A DNA stretch of 64,000 bases, from assembly GCF_000377665.1 (NCBI RefSeq), contig NZ_KB898653.1, positions 1-64,000 of the forward strand, in the 5' to 3' direction. The translations under genes and the position numbers were made by a program. Under the pieces are notes generated by a model. The model was not told where the DNA came from, did no database searches, and was given only the letters and a program-made list of their open reading frames with translations. Positions 48,469 through 56,651 of this stretch are shown piece after piece; within the stretch, counting starts at the first letter, position 1; each line of letters opens with the position of its first letter. Source of the stretch: Vreelandella zhanjiangensis DSM 21076 (GTDB taxonomy: Bacteria > Pseudomonadota > Gammaproteobacteria > Pseudomonadales > Halomonadaceae).

Positions 48469-49578
48469 CTACTCGCCCCAGACCTCACGGGCGACCTGCA
48501 CGACCAGCGCGAGTTTGGCCTGCTGCTCGGCCTCGGTGATCGTGTTGCCCTCTTCCGTGGAGGCGAAACCACACTGGGTACTCAGACAGAGCTGCTTGAG
48601 CGGTACGAAACGCGCTGCTTCATGAATGCGCGCCTTGATCGTTTCCGGGTCTTCGAGTTCGCCGGTTTTGGTAGTAACGAGCCCCAGCACCACTTTCTGA
48701 TGGCCGGGCTTGATGAAACGCAGGGGTTCGAAGTCACCGGCACGGTCGGAGTCGTACTCCAGGAAGAAAGCGTCAATATTGACCGAGCCAAACAGCAGCT
48801 CGGCAACCGGCTCGTAGCCGCCTTCAGATATCCAGGTAGAGCGAAAGTTGCCTCGGCACACGTGCATACCCACTACCAGATCATGCGGCTTGTCCTCAAG
48901 CGCTTGGTTGATAACCTCGGCATACACCTTAGCCAGATGGTCCGGGTCCTCTCCGCGCTCGATCACCAGGGCGCGCTGCTCTTGCGAGCACAGGTACGCC
49001 CAGACGGTATCGTCAAGCTGAAGGTAGCGACAGCCAGCGGCATAAAACGCGCTGATCGCATCTTTATAGACGTTCGCCAAGTCGATGAAGAAGTCGTCGA
49101 TATTCGGATAAGCCTCTTCACTGACCACGCCACGTCCACCCCGAAAATGCAGTACGCTGGGGCTCGGAATGGTCATCTTGGGCACCGCGCCCTTAGCAAT
49201 GCTGGCAAGAAATGTAAAGTCTTCAAGCATTGGATGACGACCAAATCCCAGTTTGCCCGTCACGCGCACGTTGCGCGACTTGGTCTGCACACCGGCAAAC
49301 TGGATACCCTGCTCGGCGTCGTAGCCTTCGACGCCTTCAAGACCTTCAAAAAAATCGAAATGCCACCAGGCGCGACGAAACTCACCATCGGTCACCACTT
49401 TCAAGCCGCACTGGCACTGGCTTTTCACCGCATGGGCAATGGCGTCGTCCTCGACGCGGCGCAGATCGCGGGCATCCAGATCGCCAGCCTGATGCGCCAA
49501 GCGAGCATTTTTAACGGCCGTGGGGCGTAGAAGACTGCCGACCACATCGGCGGAAAAAGGGGCAGGGTTAAGGCTCAT
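48469..49578 (-). CDS. Single-domain MetE-like cobalamin-independent methyltransferase
   Basis: 369 residues, about half the length of full MetE. It corresponds to the C-terminal catalytic domain only, as in the YxjG/YxjH-type family. Zn ligands are visible in VGMHVCRGNF (His and Cys) and the distal Cys in LSTQCGFAST. ADVVGSLLRP at the start and DGEFRRAWWHFDFF are typical. Family members are proposed to methylate homocysteine or act in thiol salvage; the methyl donor here is unknown. No riboswitch was recognised upstream. Flanked by terminators and so probably monocistronic. Confidence 0.86.
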   Translation of the reverse strand: MSLNPAPFSADVVGSLLRPTAVKNARLAHQAGDLDARDLRRVEDDAIAHAVKSQCQCGLKVVTDGEFRRAWWHFDFFEGLEGVEGYDAEQGIQFAGVQTKSRNVRVTGKLGFGRHPMLEDFTFLASIAKGAVPKMTIPSPSVLHFRGGRGVVSEEAYPNIDDFFIDLANVYKDAISAFYAAGCRYLQLDDTVWAYLCSQEQRALVIERGEDPDHLAKVYAEVINQALEDKPHDLVVGMHVCRGNFRSTWISEGGYEPVAELLFGSVNIDAFFLEYDSDRAGDFEPLRFIKPGHQKVVLGLVTTKTGELEDPETIKARIHEAARFVPLKQLCLSTQCGFASTEEGNTITEAEQQAKLALVVQVAREVWGE

Positions 49579-49743
49579 TTAGCATCTCCACCGGTAGATT
49601 AGGCGTATCGTGTATCGCCCTATCCTCACCCATCCCCAAGACGCATTAAAGTGATCATTTCTTGAGTGTGCATGAACGACTTTAATGCAGAGTAGCCACT
49701 TGATATTGCTAGTGGTTAACAATTTATTGCTGGGTACGCTTGT

Positions 49744-50649
49744 TTAAACGGTGGGTAATATCGCCCTCGATTTTTTGAAATGCTGCCAACCTTCTAGCGC
49801 AAGTACCATCACGGCTAACCAAATTGCGATATACGTTGGCCACTCGTGAGGAACAATCACCTCGCCTAAAAGCAGCGCCACGCCCAACAGCAGTATGGGT
49901 TCAACATAAACCAAAAGGCCAAACAGGCTCAGATTGAGCAGCGGAGCAGAAAGCGCCTGAAAACCCAGAGCGAGCGCACTGAGCAAACCCAGCCCAGCTA
50001 CCAACCCCATCGCTTCGATACTGAATGCAAGCGTCTCCGCTATGTGGCCGCCATCAAGAATAAAGTAAACACATACCGGCAGGCTGAGCAGCATATCCCA
50101 CCAGAGCCCGCCAATATGATTGGTATCGGTTTTACGCCTAAGCCAGAAGTAGCCTGGATAGCCTAAACACACCGCTAGGGTAGTCCAGGCCAGCGTTTGT
50201 GATATGACTAACTGATTAGCGATGCCCGCCACCGCCAGCAAACAAGCAATCTTCTGAAAGCCTGACAGCCGGTCGCCGAACGCGACACGTCCAATAATCA
50301 CCATGGCAATCGGCATCATGAAGTAGCCCAGCGATACCCCGAGGCCGTGGCCATTACCCGGTGCCCACATGAATAGCCAGAGCTGAACGCCCAGCATGAA
50401 CGCTGACGCCAGCCGGGTGGCCCAGAAGTAGCGCTCTGTGAGCAGGCGCTGGCCGATAATCGCTACCTGTGCCCCATAGCCCCGCCACAGGATAAACAGG
50501 CTTAGGCAGGGAAAAGTCAGCAGGATGCGCCAGCCGTAGATCGCTTCTCCCTCCATGGTCGGAAGCAGGGCGGTATAGGCAAACAGTAAAGCAAACAGGG
50601 CCGAGGCGATCACGTTCAGCGTGACGCCAGCCGTCGTCGTGGAATCCAT
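49744..50649 (-). CDS. EamA/RarD-type transporter (DMT superfamily)
   Basis: About 301 residues with ten predicted transmembrane helices. The N-terminal TLNVIASALFALLFAYTALL and WRILLTFPCLSLFI match RarD-like exporters. The first helix pair carries small-residue motifs, and a second EamA repeat begins near residue 155. Start taken at the ATG at 50649. It is divergent from an Lrp/AsnC gene (112 bp), a pairing common for amino acid or metabolite exporters. Substrate unknown. Confidence 0.82.
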   Translation of the reverse strand: MDSTTTAGVTLNVIASALFALLFAYTALLPTMEGEAIYGWRILLTFPCLSLFILWRGYGAQVAIIGQRLLTERYFWATRLASAFMLGVQLWLFMWAPGNGHGLGVSLGYFMMPIAMVIIGRVAFGDRLSGFQKIACLLAVAGIANQLVISQTLAWTTLAVCLGYPGYFWLRRKTDTNHIGGLWWDMLLSLPVCVYFILDGGHIAETLAFSIEAMGLVAGLGLLSALALGFQALSAPLLNLSLFGLLVYVEPILLLGVALLLGEVIVPHEWPTYIAIWLAVMVLALEGWQHFKKSRAILPTV

Positions 50650-50761
50650 GCGCATGAGCTGGTCCGGTCGCGAAATTCAGCGCTATTTTATTGCAGCATG
50701 CTTGATAAAGGCGCTTGTATTACCTACCGTCGGCGAGAAATTTTCTCACCGGGCGACCCTG

Positions 50762-51214
50762 ATGACGCTGGATAACTTTGACCGCACCCTGCTTGAGCTT
50801 TTACAAAAGGATTGCCAGACGCCGCTTCGCGAGCTGGCCGAAAGGGTTAACCTGTCAACGGCTTCGGTACAGCGGCGCATACAGAAGCTCAAGAGCGGCG
50901 GCTTCATTCAGGCAAACGTGGCGGTACTCGACCCGGACCGCCTGGGCCAGGTAATCACCCTGCTGGTGGAAGTGCAGGCGGATAAAACCCACGCCGCCGA
51001 CCTGACATTGCTCAAGGCCCAGTTTTCCGGGCCTGAAATTCAGCAGTGCTATTACGTGACCGGTGAAGCGGACTTCATGCTGGTGTTGCTGGTGCCCAGC
51101 ATGAGCCGGTTTCAGGCACTCTGCGACACGCTGTTTCACAACAACCCCAACGTCAAATGGTTTAAAACCACCGTGGTGCTGGACCGGGTCAAAACTACGC
51201 TGGAAGTTATATAA
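50762..51214 (+). CDS. Lrp/AsnC family transcriptional regulator
   Basis: 150 residues from the ATG at 50762 (MTLDNFDRTLLELLQ). The open frame extends upstream into the divergent gene and is not used. The N-terminal HTH has LRELAERVNLSTASVQRRIQ (about 20-40). A RAM/AsnC effector domain follows, with CYYVTGEADFMLVLLVP. It probably controls the divergent EamA-type exporter in response to an amino acid. Convergent with rlmJ, 6 bp apart. Confidence 0.92.
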   Translation: MTLDNFDRTLLELLQKDCQTPLRELAERVNLSTASVQRRIQKLKSGGFIQANVAVLDPDRLGQVITLLVEVQADKTHAADLTLLKAQFSGPEIQQCYYVTGEADFMLVLLVPSMSRFQALCDTLFHNNPNVKWFKTTVVLDRVKTTLEVI

Positions 51215-51220
51215 CCCTAG

Positions 51221-52066
51221 CTACTCCTCGACCCACCACTGTGCTTCATAGCGGCTTTCATCCCCAAGGTGGGGAGTAAGCTGGGCCATTGCTGCCTCCA
51301 GGCGCTCATCCAGCCCCCAGGGCGGGTTAATCACCAGCATACCGCTGCCGTACATACCATGGGTCCGTTCGCCCAGCTCACGCAGTAAAAGCTCGCTACG
51401 CCATATCTTACGCACGCCGCTCGTCTTCAGCGCGTCTAGCAGTACGTGATGGTGACCCGCTGGCAGCAGCGGATACCAGACTAGCACTACGCCATGGCGC
51501 GCCTTTTCAAACGTATAAGCGATGGTATCGGCTACTTCCTGATACTCCGCTTTACGCTCAAAACTTGGGTCAATCAACACGCAAAGTCGTGGTGTGGCTA
51601 CCGGTAGCATGGTGCTTAACCCATCAAGCCCATCGCCATAAATGCGTCGCGCCTGGGTGGCCAGCTCTTGGGAAGCCAAGTGCTGGTGCTCGCCGGGATG
51701 CAGCTCAAAAAGGCGCAGCTGATCCTGAGTGCGTAACGACTGACCAAACCACCAGGGCGATCCCGGATAGTGGGTAAGCTCGCTAGGCGTTGGCTGTGCG
51801 CCCGATAATACATTCATCCAATCCGTTAACAGAGGGTCAGTTAGCTGATCGCGCTTCTGCCATAAAGGCCAAATGCCCTCGCGGTACTCTTGGAGACGCT
51901 GTGTCTCTTTAGTGGCAAGTGGATAAAGTCCACGCCCCGCGTGAGTATCTACATATGTAATGGCTGTTTTTTTACGTAATAAATAATTATTAACGCTGTA
52001 AAGTGTTAGATGCTTGTGTACATCGGCAAAGTTACCGGCATGATAAGCGTGTTGATAAGACAGCAT
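51221..52066 (-). CDS. rlmJ: 23S rRNA (adenine(2030)-N(6))-methyltransferase
   Basis: It methylates N6 of A2030 in 23S rRNA with SAM. 281 residues (E. coli RlmJ 280). The start MLSYQHAYHAGNFADVHKH is diagnostic. SAM motif I is ITYVDTHAGRGLY, and motif IV is IDPSFE rather than a canonical DPPY-type sequence. The C-terminus GMLVINPPWGL is conserved. Position beside an OmpA-family gene is not informative. Confidence 0.95.
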   Translation of the reverse strand: MLSYQHAYHAGNFADVHKHLTLYSVNNYLLRKKTAITYVDTHAGRGLYPLATKETQRLQEYREGIWPLWQKRDQLTDPLLTDWMNVLSGAQPTPSELTHYPGSPWWFGQSLRTQDQLRLFELHPGEHQHLASQELATQARRIYGDGLDGLSTMLPVATPRLCVLIDPSFERKAEYQEVADTIAYTFEKARHGVVLVWYPLLPAGHHHVLLDALKTSGVRKIWRSELLLRELGERTHGMYGSGMLVINPPWGLDERLEAAMAQLTPHLGDESRYEAQWWVEE

Positions 52067-52088
52067 GGTCGCTCGACATTAAGTGAAC

Positions 52089-52124
52089 AAAAAAGCCCGC
52101 TATGGGAGCATAGCGGGCTTTGAA
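52089..52124 (-). terminator. Terminator after OmpA-family gene (leftward)
   Basis: A perfect 12-bp stem (52093-52104 with 52109-52120, loop GGAG). On the minus strand a T-run (complement of AAAAAA at 52089-52094) follows. It lies 30 bp past the OmpA-family stop. Confidence 0.85.
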
Positions 52125-52151
52125 GGACAATGCGCGGGTTACACGGATCGC

Positions 52152-52826
52152 TTATCTTTGGCCGTTGCCCGTTGGCGTCAAGGTAATTTCTACCCGACGG
52201 TTTTGCGCCCGGCCCTGGTCGGTATTGTTGCTGGCAACGGGCTGATTAGCACCGTATCCCATAGTATTAAGACGTGAAGATGAAACGCCATTTTGACTCA
52301 GGTAATTGCCAACGGCTTGAGCACGACGCTCAGACAGACGCTGGTTGTAACTGGCGTCGCCCGTGCTGTCGGTGTGCCCGGCAATGTTTATGCGGGTATC
52401 AGTGTATTGAGCAACCACGTTCGCGACTTCATTAAGTGCGCTGCGCGCATCGCTGGTCAGGTCAGAAGAATCAAAACCGAACGTAACGCTGCTGGGCATA
52501 TTCAGCACGATATCGTCGCCACGGCGGTCGATCTCGATGCGCGAACCCTGCAGATTCTGACGCAACTGCTGCTCCTGGCGGTCCATGTAAGCACCTACAC
52601 CCGCGCCCGCAGCGGCACCAACGGCTGCACCAATCAAGGCACGGTCGCGGCGGCTGGTGCTGCCATCGCCAGAAAGGGCGCCCGCTGCTGCGCCTACTGC
52701 GGCGCCAATCCCGGTACCGATACCAGTAGAAGAACGTTGTGTCTGGCCACCGTAAGGATCAGACGTTGCACAGCCCGCCACTAGAATTGCGGCAGCCAAT
52801 GGGGTCAGTAGTCGAGAAATACGCAT
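52152..52826 (-). CDS. OmpA family lipoprotein (YiaD-like)
   Basis: 224 residues. The lipoprotein signal ends in LVAGC (Cys about residue 19). A Gly/Ala-rich glycine-zipper region (about 38-80: GTGIGAAVGAAAGAL and AAVGAAAGAGVGAYMD) is followed by an OmpA-C peptidoglycan-binding domain (about 105-215) with NIAGHTDSTGDASYNQRLSE (in part) and RRVEITLTP. It likely anchors the outer membrane to peptidoglycan. It follows hemW on the same strand by about 30 bp. Confidence 0.9.
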   Translation of the reverse strand: MRISRLLTPLAAAILVAGCATSDPYGGQTQRSSTGIGTGIGAAVGAAAGALSGDGSTSRRDRALIGAAVGAAAGAGVGAYMDRQEQQLRQNLQGSRIEIDRRGDDIVLNMPSSVTFGFDSSDLTSDARSALNEVANVVAQYTDTRINIAGHTDSTGDASYNQRLSERRAQAVGNYLSQNGVSSSRLNTMGYGANQPVASNNTDQGRAQNRRVEITLTPTGNGQR

Positions 52827-52857
52827 CGCTCACTCCTTGTTTGTCTTTGCGCTTAAG

Positions 52858-54024
52858 TCATTCGTCGCTGATACACTCCAGCAACTCATTCAAGAATAAT
52901 AGACCTTGAGGCGATGCACGCAGCTTTTCAGGCATTTCCATCAAAAGTCCTTTTTTGTGGGCCGTTTGTAAACGTGTCAGGAGCACCGCATCGACCTGCC
53001 CGGTATGCCGTGACCAGGTTTGCATGCTAACGCCTTCGGTTAAACGTAGTGCATTCATGGCGAATTCCAGCGGCAGCTCGTCAATGGTAATCGGCTGTTT
53101 GCCCGCTAAAAAGCCCCGCGGATCGCTAGCCCGCCGTAAGTAAGCTTCGGGCTGACGCGTTTTCCAGCGCCGCTCAATATGCCACTGCCCATCGGCATCG
53201 ATAGTTGTCAGCTTGCCGTGGGCACCAGCGCCAATGCCCAGGTAATCACCAAACTGCCAATAGTTGAGATTATGTCTGCTCTGCCTTCCAGGCTGGGAAT
53301 AGGCTGAAATTTCGTAGCGCGCAAAACCTGCCTGCTCCAACCGCTGGTGGCCTAGCTCCTGAATATCCCAGAGTGCTTCTTCTTCAGGCAGCACGGGGGG
53401 CTGTGAATGAAACGCCGTATTGGGTTCAAGCGTGAGCTGGTACCAGGAAAGGTGGTCGGGCGACAGGGCTAGCGCCTGATCAATATCCGCGAGTGCCAAG
53501 GAAGGCGTCTGGCCGGGCAATCCATGCATTAAATCGATATTGATATTATCAAAGCCCGCCGCGCGCGCCTGCCCTACCGCGCTGATAGCTTCTTCGCCAC
53601 CATGAATACGCCCCAGCGCCTTGAGCTGGGCCGGCTGAAAGCTTTGCGTACCCAGCGAGAGGCGATTAATACCTGCCTCACGATAGCCAATAAAGCGCGT
53701 CTGCTCAGTGGTGCCGGGATTCGCCTCCATGGTGATCTCAATACCCGGCGCAAATGCCAGACGCGCGCGTATTTCACTGAAAAGACGTTCATAAAACGCA
53801 GGTGACATAAGGCTTGGCGTACCGCCACCGATAAAAATGGTGTGGATCTGGCGTTCAGCAGCTAACGCTAAATCACCATCCAGATCGCTCAGTAGCGCTT
53901 TCAAATAATCGGCTTCAGGTAACTCACCGTTAGGCTCATGAGAGTTGAAATCGCAATACGGACACTTACGCACACACCAGGGTGTATGGATATAGAGCGA
54001 TAACGGTGGCAGTGGATTAGCCAT
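52858..54024 (-). CDS. hemW: Radical SAM heme chaperone HemW
   Basis: 388 residues from the ATG at 54024 (MANPLPPLSLYIHTPWC). The 4Fe-4S motif is CVRKCPYCDFNSHE (C-x3-C-x2-C). IFIGGGTPSLM and NIDLMHGLPGQT are HemW hallmarks that distinguish it from the coproporphyrinogen dehydrogenase HemN. It binds heme and is thought to insert it into respiratory proteins. It overlaps the rdgB stop by 8 bp, the same order as E. coli (rdgB-hemW). Confidence 0.95.
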   Translation of the reverse strand: MANPLPPLSLYIHTPWCVRKCPYCDFNSHEPNGELPEADYLKALLSDLDGDLALAAERQIHTIFIGGGTPSLMSPAFYERLFSEIRARLAFAPGIEITMEANPGTTEQTRFIGYREAGINRLSLGTQSFQPAQLKALGRIHGGEEAISAVGQARAAGFDNINIDLMHGLPGQTPSLALADIDQALALSPDHLSWYQLTLEPNTAFHSQPPVLPEEEALWDIQELGHQRLEQAGFARYEISAYSQPGRQSRHNLNYWQFGDYLGIGAGAHGKLTTIDADGQWHIERRWKTRQPEAYLRRASDPRGFLAGKQPITIDELPLEFAMNALRLTEGVSMQTWSRHTGQVDAVLLTRLQTAHKKGLLMEMPEKLRASPQGLLFLNELLECISDE

Positions 54025-54625
54025 GCGCCACCTTAAGCATATCGACCAACCCCTGGAGTGCCCGACCACGATGACTCAAGCGGTTTTTCATTTCGCTGGG
54101 TAACTCAGCCACACTCATTGCCTGATCAGGTAGCCAGAATAATGGGTCATAGCCAAAGCCGCCTTCACCGCGGGGGTGGGCAAGCAATTCACCTTCCCAG
54201 CTACGCTGAACAATCACCGGCACCGGGTCCAGCGGATGACGCAAGTACACCAACACGCACCAATAGCGCCCCGTACGCTGGCCCTCAGCATAGTCACTTA
54301 ATGCCGCTAAGAGCTTTTCATTATTGCGCTGGTCGCTTTTGGGCTCACCGGCATAGCGTGCGGAATAAATTCCCGGCTCGCCGGAAAGGGCATCCACTTC
54401 TAAACCGGAATCATCGGCAAGCGCTGGAAAACCGCTAATACGACTCGCTTCGCGGGCTTTCAGCAGTGCATTTTCGACAAATGTCAGTCCCGTTTCTTCA
54501 ACATCGTGTACGCCAAAGTCTGCTTGAGGGCGTACATCAAATCCTAAAGGGGAAAGTAACTCATTGAACTCTCTTAGCTTTCCTGCATTACCGCTGGCTA
54601 GGACAAGGGTATTTACCGTGGACAT
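54017..54625 (-). CDS. rdgB: XTP/dITP diphosphatase (RdgB/HAM1 family)
   Basis: It hydrolyses non-canonical purine dNTPs (dITP, dXTP) to monophosphates. 202 residues. It starts LVLASGNAGKLREFNELL; FPALADDSGLEVDALSGEPG holds metal ligands, and FGYDPLFWLP and SHRGRAL are conserved. It is the first gene of rdgB-hemW, divergent from csgD. Confidence 0.96.
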   Translation of the reverse strand: MSTVNTLVLASGNAGKLREFNELLSPLGFDVRPQADFGVHDVEETGLTFVENALLKAREASRISGFPALADDSGLEVDALSGEPGIYSARYAGEPKSDQRNNEKLLAALSDYAEGQRTGRYWCVLVYLRHPLDPVPVIVQRSWEGELLAHPRGEGGFGYDPLFWLPDQAMSVAELPSEMKNRLSHRGRALQGLVDMLKVAHG

Positions 54626-54903
54626 TACTTTTCTCCAAACGTCAGTCGTTCAGTGTACGCCTAACAAATTAGTTGTATGCCTAACAAAATGTTACCAAAT
54701 GTACATGACGTTTTAATTAGTAGATTTAAAAAACATTAATAAAAGGTACGTACTAACAATAACTTATTAAAAATACTTTATTTTTTGTCGAGGTCAGCAG
54801 CGACAATTACAAAAATAACCTAGTAACAAAACTTTACGTATTCACACTTATAGGCAACACTGACTTCGTCGTCAGCTCACTCCTTCTTACCAGAGGCCCT
54901 ATC
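54626..54903. promoter_or_regulatory. Divergent AT-rich region rdgB / csgD
   Basis: 278 bp, strongly AT-rich (54690-54860) against its surroundings, and the likely csgD promoter region. A 13-nt near-perfect direct repeat, TACGCCTAACAAA (54656-54668) and TATGCCTAACAAA (54676-54688), occurs with a 20-bp period. AGAGG at 54891-54895 precedes the csgD ATG. I cannot place -10/-35 elements with confidence. Confidence 0.55.
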
Positions 54904-55590
54904 ATGAAAAAGGAACAGTCCCTCGATTCGGTATATATCCTTACTGAGCAAAGTCCTCAATCCCAACTATTTGCTGAATATCTAAATAAGCATACCGGCT
55001 ATCAAGTAAGCATTTACTCGCGCCATTCATCACTGCCTGCGGCTAAATCAGAAAAACTTCTGCTTCTTATTGATTGTGATCACATCAGTATTGATGCACT
55101 GCCCGAATGGCAGGATCAGCTACCAGAGGCATTATCAAAAGCAACGCTTGCCGCGTTTAATATCCGCAATATGAATCATGCCTTAGAGGCGCTGTCCTGT
55201 GCCCATTTAACAGGCGTTTTTTATCGCGAACAGAGTTTGGATATTATTTGTAAGGGTGTCCATGCCTTATTAGATGGCGAGCTTTGGATGTCGCGCGAAT
55301 TAATGGCTCGGCTGATCCTTTTTTATCGCAAATCACAAAACAATGCGTTTAGACCTACCTGCGGATTAACGAACCGGGAAATTGAAATTATTTCATTGTT
55401 AAAAGCCGGTTCTTCCAATCAACAAATTGCTGAGCGCTTATTTGTTAGCGAGCATACGGTTAAGTCACACCTTTATAATATATTTCGCAAGATAAATGTG
55501 CATAACCGTATACAGGCTTTGAACTGGATTCATCAAAATCTCGGCCCTATTCTTCCGGCTATCGATAAACCCCGTGGGCTAAAAAACTAA
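54904..55590 (+). CDS. csgD: Curli master regulator CsgD-like LuxR protein
   Basis: 228 residues. The N-terminal half is a degenerate receiver-like domain that lacks a clear acidic pocket, as in E. coli CsgD. The C-terminal LuxR HTH (about 158-220) has LTNREIEIISLLKAGSSNQQ and LFVSEHTVKSHLYNIFRKI. Internal HLTGVFYREQSLDIICKGVHALLDGE (in part) aligns with CsgD. It probably activates the curli genes. It precedes csgE by 26 bp. Base composition is lower in GC than the housekeeping genes. Confidence 0.88.
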   Translation: MKKEQSLDSVYILTEQSPQSQLFAEYLNKHTGYQVSIYSRHSSLPAAKSEKLLLLIDCDHISIDALPEWQDQLPEALSKATLAAFNIRNMNHALEALSCAHLTGVFYREQSLDIICKGVHALLDGELWMSRELMARLILFYRKSQNNAFRPTCGLTNREIEIISLLKAGSSNQQIAERLFVSEHTVKSHLYNIFRKINVHNRIQALNWIHQNLGPILPAIDKPRGLKN

Positions 55591-55616
55591 TAATACCACT
55601 GGAGTGAGGTTATATC

Positions 55617-56144
55617 GTGATGCCATTACTTCGTTATTTAACTCCACACTGTGTGCTTTCGCTATTCCTGTTATCACCATTAATGGCCAGTGAGACGCAA
55701 ACACCGGTTGATGCATCGCGTTTAAGCGCACAAAGCGAACAAGAGGAAATTGATTCCATTAACCAACTATCGAGCCCCGATGGTCCTGAAATAGAAAGTG
55801 TTAGAAGTGCCAGCAGTGAACTGACCGGGGTAATGGTAGACCGCACTATTACCATGGCGGGCAAGACGTTTTATCGAGCGTTTAGCCAGCGTGCCATGGA
55901 TAACCTGATTATTGGCAATGCCACCATCACGATACAAGAACGTCCCGATGCTCGCTGGGGCAGCCAAATATGGGTGATGGATGGGAACCGTATGTATTTT
56001 CGCACACAGCTTTCACCACGGATTAGTGAAGCAGATCGCGCCGCAGGAGAAGCGGTACAAATCGTCGAAGAAGCGCTACTACGCCAACAAATAGCCTCAG
56101 CGCTAACCTCCGACAAAGACTTGGGAAAAGAGGAGATACGTTAA
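55617..56144 (+). CDS. csgE: Curli assembly chaperone CsgE
   Basis: A periplasmic protein that guides subunits to the CsgG pore. 175 residues from GTG 55617 or 174 from ATG 55620; GAGG at 55605-55608 fits both. A signal peptide (to about residue 24, ending MAS) is followed by a Ser/Glu-rich linker of about 45 residues not seen in E. coli CsgE (129 residues). The core has VDRTITMAGKTFYRAFSQR and ERPDARWGSQIWV. The stop overlaps the csgF start by 1 bp. Confidence 0.9.
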   Translation: MMPLLRYLTPHCVLSLFLLSPLMASETQTPVDASRLSAQSEQEEIDSINQLSSPDGPEIESVRSASSELTGVMVDRTITMAGKTFYRAFSQRAMDNLIIGNATITIQERPDARWGSQIWVMDGNRMYFRTQLSPRISEADRAAGEAVQIVEEALLRQQIASALTSDKDLGKEEIR

Positions 56145-56569
56145 TGACTGCTATAAAAAGAAACGTTCGACGTAATTTGCTGACCCTAGTGGCAGGTTCA
56201 CTGATAGCCACTACGGCATCCGCCGGTGAGTTGATTTACCAACCGCTCAACCCCTCTTTTGGCGGTGACCCGTTTATGGGGACCTATTTACTGGGCAAAG
56301 CACAAGCCCAGGATACCAATAGAGATCCTGACTCAAGAGGAATTGAATCAATTTCCTCTACCGAGCGGCTTATTCAAAGCCTGGAAAGCCGGCTTATTTC
56401 CCAGCTTATTTCGGATGTTGGCGCAGGTAATGTAGGCGAAGGTTCTTTTGATAGCGGTGATTTCAGCGTAGTTGTGCGTGACGAAGGCGGACAACTAGTT
56501 GTGCGGGTCATCGATAAGGTAACCGGCGATGTTACCAATATCAGCGTCGGTGGCTTGTTTAATCCCTAA
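56144..56569 (+). CDS. csgF: Curli assembly factor CsgF
   Basis: An exported protein that forms the second constriction of the CsgG channel and anchors the CsgB nucleator. 141 residues: a signal peptide (about 1-28, ending ASA) and then ELIYQPLNPSFGGDPFMGTYLLGKAQAQ (in part), matching the CsgF N-terminus that inserts into CsgG. The C-terminal domain ends SVGGLFNP. It overlaps csgE by 1 bp, and csgG follows after 82 bp. Confidence 0.92.
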   Translation: MTAIKRNVRRNLLTLVAGSLIATTASAGELIYQPLNPSFGGDPFMGTYLLGKAQAQDTNRDPDSRGIESISSTERLIQSLESRLISQLISDVGAGNVGEGSFDSGDFSVVVRDEGGQLVVRVIDKVTGDVTNISVGGLFNP

Positions 56570-56651
56570 TAACAGCGCCAGTCGCTTAGTAAAAAAACGA
56601 ACAAGGCTAAAAAGCCTCACCAACCTTTTTGATGCGGTCAGGGGAACACCC

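Noticed and set aside
48622..49530. 302-codon frame antisense to the metE-like gene
   Set aside because: No recognisable motifs; the opposite strand has clear family signatures across the whole length.
49579..49743. Possible methionine-related riboswitch upstream of the metE-like gene
   Set aside because: No SAM riboswitch core motif or terminator-antiterminator pair was seen.
52293..52784. 163-codon frame antisense to the OmpA-family lipoprotein
   Set aside because: Composition is a mirror of the Gly/Ala-rich zipper; no independent support.
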